Origin: Isoetes taiwanensis
Lineage: Eukaryota > Streptophyta > Lycopodiopsida > Isoetales > Isoetaceae
Length of the DNA stretch: 64,000 nt
Assembly (NCBI GenBank): GCA_021234155.1
Contig: JAJEKV010000057.1
Location: 5,239,821 to 5,303,820 of the forward strand
Direction: 5' to 3'
Shown: piece after piece, positions 57,846-64,000 of the stretch
How the letters are laid out: each line of letters opens with the position of its first letter
How positions within the stretch are numbered: position 1 is the first letter of the stretch
Position numbers and translations under genes: made by a program
The notes under the pieces: generated by a model
Told to the model about the DNA's origin: nothing
The model's input: only the letters and a program-made list of their open reading frames with translations
The model's database searches: none

Positions 57846-58487
57846 TTAAAGTGGAAAGATTGGAGGAGGAAAAGATGACAGAAACAACATTGCAGAAGAT
57901 CTTTGACCACCGCCATCTTTTTCCGCTTGGCATCATATTCACAAAAAGAATAAACATGTTCGATCCATACCAAGGGCCTCAAAACTTAACATCTGGCCTC
58001 GGAATATAGAACACTCAAAATAGTAGCAGATTCCTTTCAGAGAGACCCCCATCCAGTGTTCAATCCTGCTGCCATGATTTCATTTAACCCCCTCACCAAA
58101 AAACTGGTCCCTTGGAAATTCGAGGATGATCTCATGGGGATGCACTATTACATAGTGAATGGCAATCACTCAGCACTTGCTGCTCCGCTGGTTTGCAAAA
58201 GAATAGGTAATGCGAAGTCCCAGGATTAGATGTCGAAGATTTATGAGTTCCGAACTTGTCGCTTTGTATCTGGTACAATCAAAGAGCAAGGATGTCTGCA
58301 GCGCAGTTGTGAAGTTAAGATCGCTGCCAAGACTATCTTCAAAGAATCTGTTATTGACAAGATAACCACACTAGTACGCTCTCTGTGGCAAGCCCAATCC
58401 CTCTTGTCGTGGTCAAACACGATCAGAACCCTATAAGGTATGTTGATTTTGCTTTGTATAGTTCCTTGCTTTAACGTTCTCGATTTG

Positions 58488-58566
58488 AAATGGCGTTGTG
58501 GCGCCATTTGTCTATAAAATGGCATTGTGGTGCCATCTGCACAGAAAATGGTGCCATGGCGCCATT
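58488..58566. repeat. Short hairpin ladder of ATGGCG..GCGCCAT words
   Basis: Three self-complementary units (AAATGGCGTTGTGGCGCCATTT and two variants) follow one another at about 28-bp spacing. Related words recur near 60329-60347 and 60371-60385. Confidence 0.85.
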
Positions 58567-60183
58567 GAAAATTAGTTTGCTTTTCTTTTAGGTTTCTATT
58601 TTGAAGTTTGAGCTTAGAAATAGCATTGCGGCGCGTTTGCTTTCAAAAAGTTGAAGTCTTCTCTTGTTTTCAGCATTATCTGACTCTGGCTCAAGTTACC
58701 ATGCGTGGTAAGCAATCAAAAGACTTCAATCAGTGGGTCTTTATGCCCAAAGATGTTTTTCAGCTGTTCTTATCCTTTTGAGAAAGCTAAAAGATAACAG
58801 AGGCCAAATTATTACCGGCACCTAAGCAAAAGGAAGTTACTATTTTAGTCGAACCTATCTAAGGTGCATGAGGGGCGTCGACTATGAAGACTATTGGATT
58901 CTGTTTCAAGAGGTGCTAGATGAGAAGACCTATATCAAGATCTCAGGTGATTACACAGGTGACTGCTTCTTCAAGACGAGGGCAAAGACACTAATAACAA
59001 TTATGTTCTTGAAGAAGGAGATTTTTTATTATGTGAAGCAGAATTTCTCGAAAAAATATACATTCTTCATAGATTTCATGGCTGCTGTACCGGGCTTTGA
59101 CGATGACAACTTGATTGGCATCGGGACTCTGCATAACAAATGGGTTTTAGAAAGTGTGTCCAAGGAAAGAGTATAAGGTAACGTACCGTCGGCTTTGGCG
59201 AGGCTGATACAAAATAAGGTCTTGTAGAGAGAGGATACTAAAGACTTCCGTTGTGAAGTGGAACTAACTGATAGCAAAGGGCAGGTTGTGTGCACTCTTG
59301 CTCCAGTATCCTTGATTGTTCAAGATACTAAGAGCATTGTTGTAAAGAACACCACACTTGACTCTTTCTGAATAGTGTGCTTTGCAAGACTAAAGCATAA
59401 TTTTGTGCTATATTCTGTGTTGGATAACCTGGACTCCAGGTCCAGAGTTTCATTGGCATATACGAGGACGAATATAAGAATCCGCCGCCAACAGAGGTTC
59501 AAGAGCCACATGTCCTCGTATATGTCACAAAAATTCAGCCCACTGCAGCTGCTCCTATCGAGGATATCGACCTTAGATTCTCGTTTGCCAGTCATCTTCA
59601 GGAACTGCCGCCAGTTCCAACACGTATCGAAGAAGAGGCAGGCGGGGAAAGTGAGGCCATTTGGGAGAAACTTTTCAACAGCAGATTCAGATACAACTGG
59701 TAAGGCATGCCCTGAGATATAATCATGTGAAACCAGCTGGGGCCTGCAGCATGTTCTTACCTCCAGCAGAAGCTAGTACAGCTATTAACAGAAGTCTTTG
59801 GTTACTTCTCCTGTGGTTCATTTGGTCGGGTTGTATTGTCCATAAGAGATTTTGCATGTTTTGCCAGGCAACATTGCGTGCAGGGCATTCTTAGTATGCT
59901 TGACCGCTTCCTGAACCCCATCCTGACTGTAGTCCCTATGACCGATAAACAAGGTGATGTTGTTGAACAAGGTGCTGGTGGTCAAGCAGGACAATAAAGT
60001 CATCAAGCACCTAAAGATGTTCTTGATGTGGACTATGAGGCGATTAAAAATGTTGAGTTCAACCTGGACATTCTTAATGATCCTGAGTTCATTGCCAAAG
60101 GGTTTGACACATTTCATATTGATCCCATGATGGGGACATCTAGACATGTTACTGCCACTGGGGAACATGATCCTACTAAGTGA

Positions 60184-61313
60184 ACTGAGTCCTCTCACTA
60201 ATACTTTTGTTTATAAACTCTTTAAAGTCTTGGTTTAGTCGTGTCACTCTTCTCTGTGTATACAAATTTTGTTAATCTTAACATTAATCTTTCTTTAGCT
60301 CCATTTTCTACACTCTTGATGTTCTTAATGGCGCCAAAAAATGGCGCTTTAGATGCATGATTTCATATAATGACGCCACAATAGCACAAAAAGTGGCTAT
60401 AGGACGTACTTAAAAACAATTTCATCCCCAATTGGAATCACAAAATTTCTCTTTTTAATGTTGTGCTTCCAAGCTCAATCCATATATTTCCTTTTGGAGA
60501 AAACACAACTGCCTGAATGGTTAGAAGCTCGTGTCTATAAAATTTGAGAAACTGCAACTTCTTAAAAACAATGGGCAAGAATTTGATGAAGGCACTTATT
60601 GATACCTCATGAAATCGCTGCACCTCATAGTCTTCTTCAATAAGGTCGAGGGAGTTTGCTAGCATCAACTAAGGGAATGAAAGGAAGCTCCAATTTTTGC
60701 AAGGCCACGCTATGAAGTTAAGAGAGAGGCAAACCCTTAGGAGAGGTTACAGAAGCCAATTTTATTCTATTGAATTTCAGTTTTTAAAATTCCCATGATG
60801 TGATATTCTACGTGGATAGGTTAGATTGGGGCAAAATGTTGTATCTCAATTTAATTTAGCCGTTAAAATAAGGGTCCAGTTAAAACGTTCACTTATTAAT
60901 TATCATAAATATGAAGGTGACCTTGTTAATCCTGTAACCAAATCTTAACTTAACTAGAGGTAACTTAAGTGCTAGAAGAGTGGAAATTGACCCTTAGCCA
61001 TCTACCATCCTCGTTGGAAATGTATCTCTCTAAAAATTATTTTGGCTTCTTGCTGATATAATTAACGTAATGAGAATGACTAATTATGTACCTTGGGAGC
61101 AAAGAAGTTTAATAGCTAAATACAAGGCAGGGTTTGGTACAACAATTTGTCAAGGCAATTTACCACAAAAAGACTGTACACTGTCATTAATGATACACTG
61201 CATTAATGATACAGCAATCATAACCGTGAAGGTGTGATGTAAATCCATCATGATGTATGGATTATGTCTATAATGATGTATATTTATTTTCAGGCATTAA
61301 AATTAAGACAGAA
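60184..61313. other. No gene seen; 3' side of the coiled-coil gene
   Basis: AT-rich sequence. A 76-codon minus-strand frame (60438-60668, NSLDLIEEDYEVQRFHE before a possible donor GTATCA) is not supported by anything else. The right part probably includes the 3' untranslated region of the next gene. Confidence 0.45.
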
Positions 61314-64000
61314 TTATGAGTTGCTTGGAAGTCCCCGCTGATGGATTAGCCCTTGCTTTTGCCTGAGCTCATAATTAAGAGACCATTCTCTCTGTTTATG
61401 CATGTTAATTATTTCTTCAAATCTCCGCTTTTCAATGTCAAGTTGTTCCTTAGAATGCTTTAGAGCCTTTTGTAGCCTAACTTCAGAATTTACCATCTCC
61501 TCTTTTGCCATTTGTACCTCGAGTCTCAATCTTTGGAGCTCAACTTCAGCATCCTGCTCTTTTTTGCGTGCCTCGGTTAGTTTGTGTTCCAATAAAGAGA
61601 AATCATTCTGCAGTGCATTGAACTTTGAAGTTAATGTAAAATATTTTCGCTCTTGCTGTACAATTTTGTCAGCTTGTTGAGCTATTATTTCCTGCCCTTT
61701 TTGAGACTTTTCCCTTTCACTTTTAGCAACAGTCTCAAGAAAAGATACTTTGTGTTCCAATTCAGACTGATGCCTTTCACAGTAAGCTAGCTGCTGACGC
61801 AAATTGAGTAACTCATTTTCCAACTCGGGAATTCTATTTGCCATGTGTTCACTTCTAGAAGAACTATCCTTCTCCTGTAGTTCATAAAGCTTCTCTTGCT
61901 CCTGAAACTTCTTCTTTGCATCCCTCAGCTTCTCAGATAAGGACTGGTTTTCTTTGAATGCCTTTAACAACTGAGTCTTAGTTAACTGAACCATCATCCG
62001 CAGCTGTTCACCCTCATTCAGTGACAATTTCAGGTCAACCTCTGCTGATGCCAATTTCTGCAGAGCTCCATCTAGGGACTCTGTAAGCTCTTTATTTTTT
62101 ATGTTGGATGTAGATAGCAATGTTATCTCAGTCTGCAGCTTCTCATTCAACTCATGTACTTGTGCTTCGAGTTTTACAACTAGCTTGTTCTGCTTTGCAA
62201 CATTTCTTTGAGACTCGGATAATTCTAATCTTATAATGTCCATTTCTTTCTCTTTGATAGCCAATGCATCCTCCAAGCGAGCAAGTTCTCTTGAAATGGA
62301 CTGGTTATTTGACTCGATCTCAGCCTCAAATGATGCTCGTTCTTCCTCATATCTGATAAGAGTTTCTACGTGCTGCTCATTTTCTTCTGCTAATCTTTGT
62401 TTCATCCCTTCAACATTTGATTGCAGCTGACGCATCTCTGAATATGCTTCTTGGAGTTTCTGTTGCATAATTTCTACTTCAAGCAGCAAAAGTGCACCAA
62501 TGTCAGCTTCATGAATACTTTCTTCCAAGTTTGTCCTTTCTCTAATTACCTTTATAGCCTGCTTCACTGCAGCTTCTAATTTGTTACTCCTGCTTTCTAC
62601 TTCTTGGTCTTTGCCCTCAAATTCAGTCACAGTTGACATGCAAGATTTTATTTCATTAATAGCTGCATCTGTATCCACCACTGTTGAATTGCCAGAATCT
62701 GCACTTGTATTTGTGGGTCTGGACTCTTCAGTTTCATCAACCTTCCATTCTAGAGAAAGAATTTGAGCTTCATGAGACATCTTATGAACAGGACAGGCTT
62801 CTGGATAATCATGCTCTGCAACTGCTATGTTTGGGACAGCACAATTAGAAGTGCCATTTGAATTAGAATTTGCCTGCAGCATATTGGTATAAGCAAAAGA
62901 TTGTTTGTTTCAAGGATTATGAAAGAAACCAGAAATATAGATAACAATAAGGAACTTGACAAGCTGTAGAATTTAAAAAATATGCATTGAGATCTTACTA
63001 AACAAAAAGACAATGTAGGTAGAGGAATAAACATCATGTGTACCTGCTAATTTGTCATCAGTATCTACCAAATTATAACTGGACAGCTTATAGCGATCAT
63101 ACGAAATAGGGAAAATTCATGCTGTCAGTATCTTTTTAATTAAATAGATGAAACCAACAACAATTACCTGTAATAAGAGCTGCAACTTCTGTATCTCCTT
63201 AGCCTTCTCTTCTGCTTGTGCTTCAGCCTCACGTTTGCGGGCCATTGCCTTTTGAACCCCTTGTCTAGCTTTTCTAACCTATATGATGTAGCTAATCTCA
63301 TAAAAAACAGTAAAAAAGCCCTTACATAGCTTTTCTAACCTCAAAAATTAAAATAGCACTTACCAGTGCCTCTAGTTCCTCGACCCTATGTACAGACATT
63401 TTTTCGGTACGAGCACGCAATTGTCGTTCTTCCTCCAGCATTTCTGTGAACTGGTACCTTACTTCTGCAACTTCTTGTGCCATATCCTCAGCTTCTTCCT
63501 TTGCTTTTGCACGCTCCTCCATAAGTTCATTCTAGAAAAAGAGAAGACAAGAAAAAATCTAAAAAAAGGAAAAAAGGAGATTTTACCATCCATATTTTGC
63601 AACAAATAATGGCAATCGTTGAGTACCTGAAGCTGTCCAACAGTACTCTGTAATTTTCCAACCTCTTCCTTCCTCTGCTGCAGTTCCTTTTCCAAGTTAG
63701 ATTCCCTAATCTGTATCTCCCTCAATTTAGCTTCTGTTTGTCTTAGCTTCTCTTCATTGGCAGAAACTGCTAAAGAATCCTCACAAAGTTCAACTAATTC
63801 TTGAAAGAACTCCTCTGGCGCACTTAGGGCAGTATCAAATATTGACAAGTCATTCCATTCTAGATTGGCATTTTGTGAACCAGCGTCATCAACAAAAACA
63901 GACCCTTCTCTACTGACAGAGCACCGAATGACAGATCAATAAAAAGGGACAAGGTATAAACAAGAACGAAAATACATGAATAACCCACCTGGGAGTACTC
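61314..64000 (-). CDS. Long coiled-coil protein, 3' part of gene (plant USO1/golgin-like)
   Basis: Exons, in gene order: partial 64000-63989, 63912-63628, 63531-63364, 63278-63168, 62873-61314 (with stop). All joins use GT-AG and keep frame. The sequence is almost wholly heptad coiled coil. It starts REGSVFVDDAGSQNANLEWN, then FFQELVELCEDSLAVSANEE, NELMEERAKAKEEAEDMAQE and VEELEALVRKARQGVQKAMA. A serine- and asparagine-rich hinge (SNSNGTSN) precedes about 450 further coiled-coil residues ending near KQREWSLNYELRQKQGL. The order recalls uncharacterised plant long coiled-coil proteins annotated as USO1-like, suggested to tether membranes or scaffold organelles; I am not sure of the ortholog. 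No membrane segment is seen in this part. The 5' exons lie beyond the window. The frame is open and undamaged, so the gene is likely active. Confidence 0.85.

Larger units (their letters stand above)
56118..60183 (+). pseudogene. Decayed large coding region, unrecognised
   Basis: Plus-strand protein-like pieces in several frames. 56170-56457 reads YALVGSKSGTRKEMSQKEFT and GPNDWLRVVLEDTNELKISI. After an inserted element, 57850-58000 reads VERLEEEKMTETTLQKIFDH. 58002-58436, with one stop at 58227, reads DPHPVFNPAAMISFNPLTKK and MGMHYYIVNGNHSALAAPLV. 58868-59173 reads DYEDYWILFQEV and YIKISGDYTGDCFFKTRAKT. Further pieces run to about 60183 (VEFNLDILNDPEFIAKGFDT). The VNGNHSALAA word recalls the GxHRxxA motif of ParB-like domains with S for R, but that is weak. 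Stops and frame changes exclude a working gene. Confidence 0.5.

Overview
The window is nuclear DNA of a land plant. It holds a subclass III SnRK2 kinase gene with plant-style introns, the first coding exon of a cytosolic HSP90, a fragment of plastid 23S rRNA, a fragment of the nuclear rDNA spacer running into the 18S start, and plant-type LTR, LINE, hAT and MITE-like elements. Most of the 64 kb is transposon-derived or repeated DNA. The density of decayed elements would suit a large-genome plant, but I cannot fix the lineage.

Layout. 0-6.6 kb is a direct duplication of a 2.9-kb non-coding unit, each copy behind a GAA tract, ending in an AGG tract. 6.7-7.8 kb (minus) is an intact 355-codon ORF of an unrecognised family, preceded by a TATA box and three GC-rich repeats. 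11.4 kb has an orphan HSP90 exon. 14.1 kb has a plastid rRNA scrap. 17.2-19.8 kb is a 1.3-kb tandem duplication. 21.1-23.8 kb (minus) is an LTR, primer-binding site and broken histone-H3-like ORF. 24.3-25.7 kb is a broken hAT transposase and 26.0-26.7 kb a LINE fragment. 28.7-30.7 kb is the SnRK2 gene. 34-36 kb has a MITE, a tandem repeat and a LINE-like tail. 37.2-44.9 kb is a 7.65-kb DNA transposon with two genes, itself hit by a hAT-type MITE. 45.3-49.4 kb (plus) is a second LTR element of the 23-kb family, again with an H3-like ORF, followed by a broken relative of the 355-codon protein. 49.4-51.7 kb is rDNA spacer/5' ETS and the 18S start. 51.9-53.3 kb is an unknown decayed minus-strand gene. 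53.6-56.1 kb is a small non-autonomous LTR element. 56.1-60.2 kb is a decayed coding region split by a TTAA-flanked element. 61.3-64.0 kb (minus) is the 3' part of a long coiled-coil protein gene.

The most unusual signal is the LTR family seen twice, in opposite orientations. Inside the LTR and the tRNA-Met primer site, both copies carry a histone-H3-like reading frame. In the 22-kb copy it opens with an H3-type tail start and reaches the H3 fold only after a long charged insert. In the 47-kb copy a second ORF follows, and its relative at 6.7 kb is still open. Both H3-like frames are now broken, so this is a record of histone capture by a retroelement family rather than a demonstrated working system. 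The kinase and the coiled-coil gene look like ordinary host genes. The kinase has a small conserved segment missing at an exon end.
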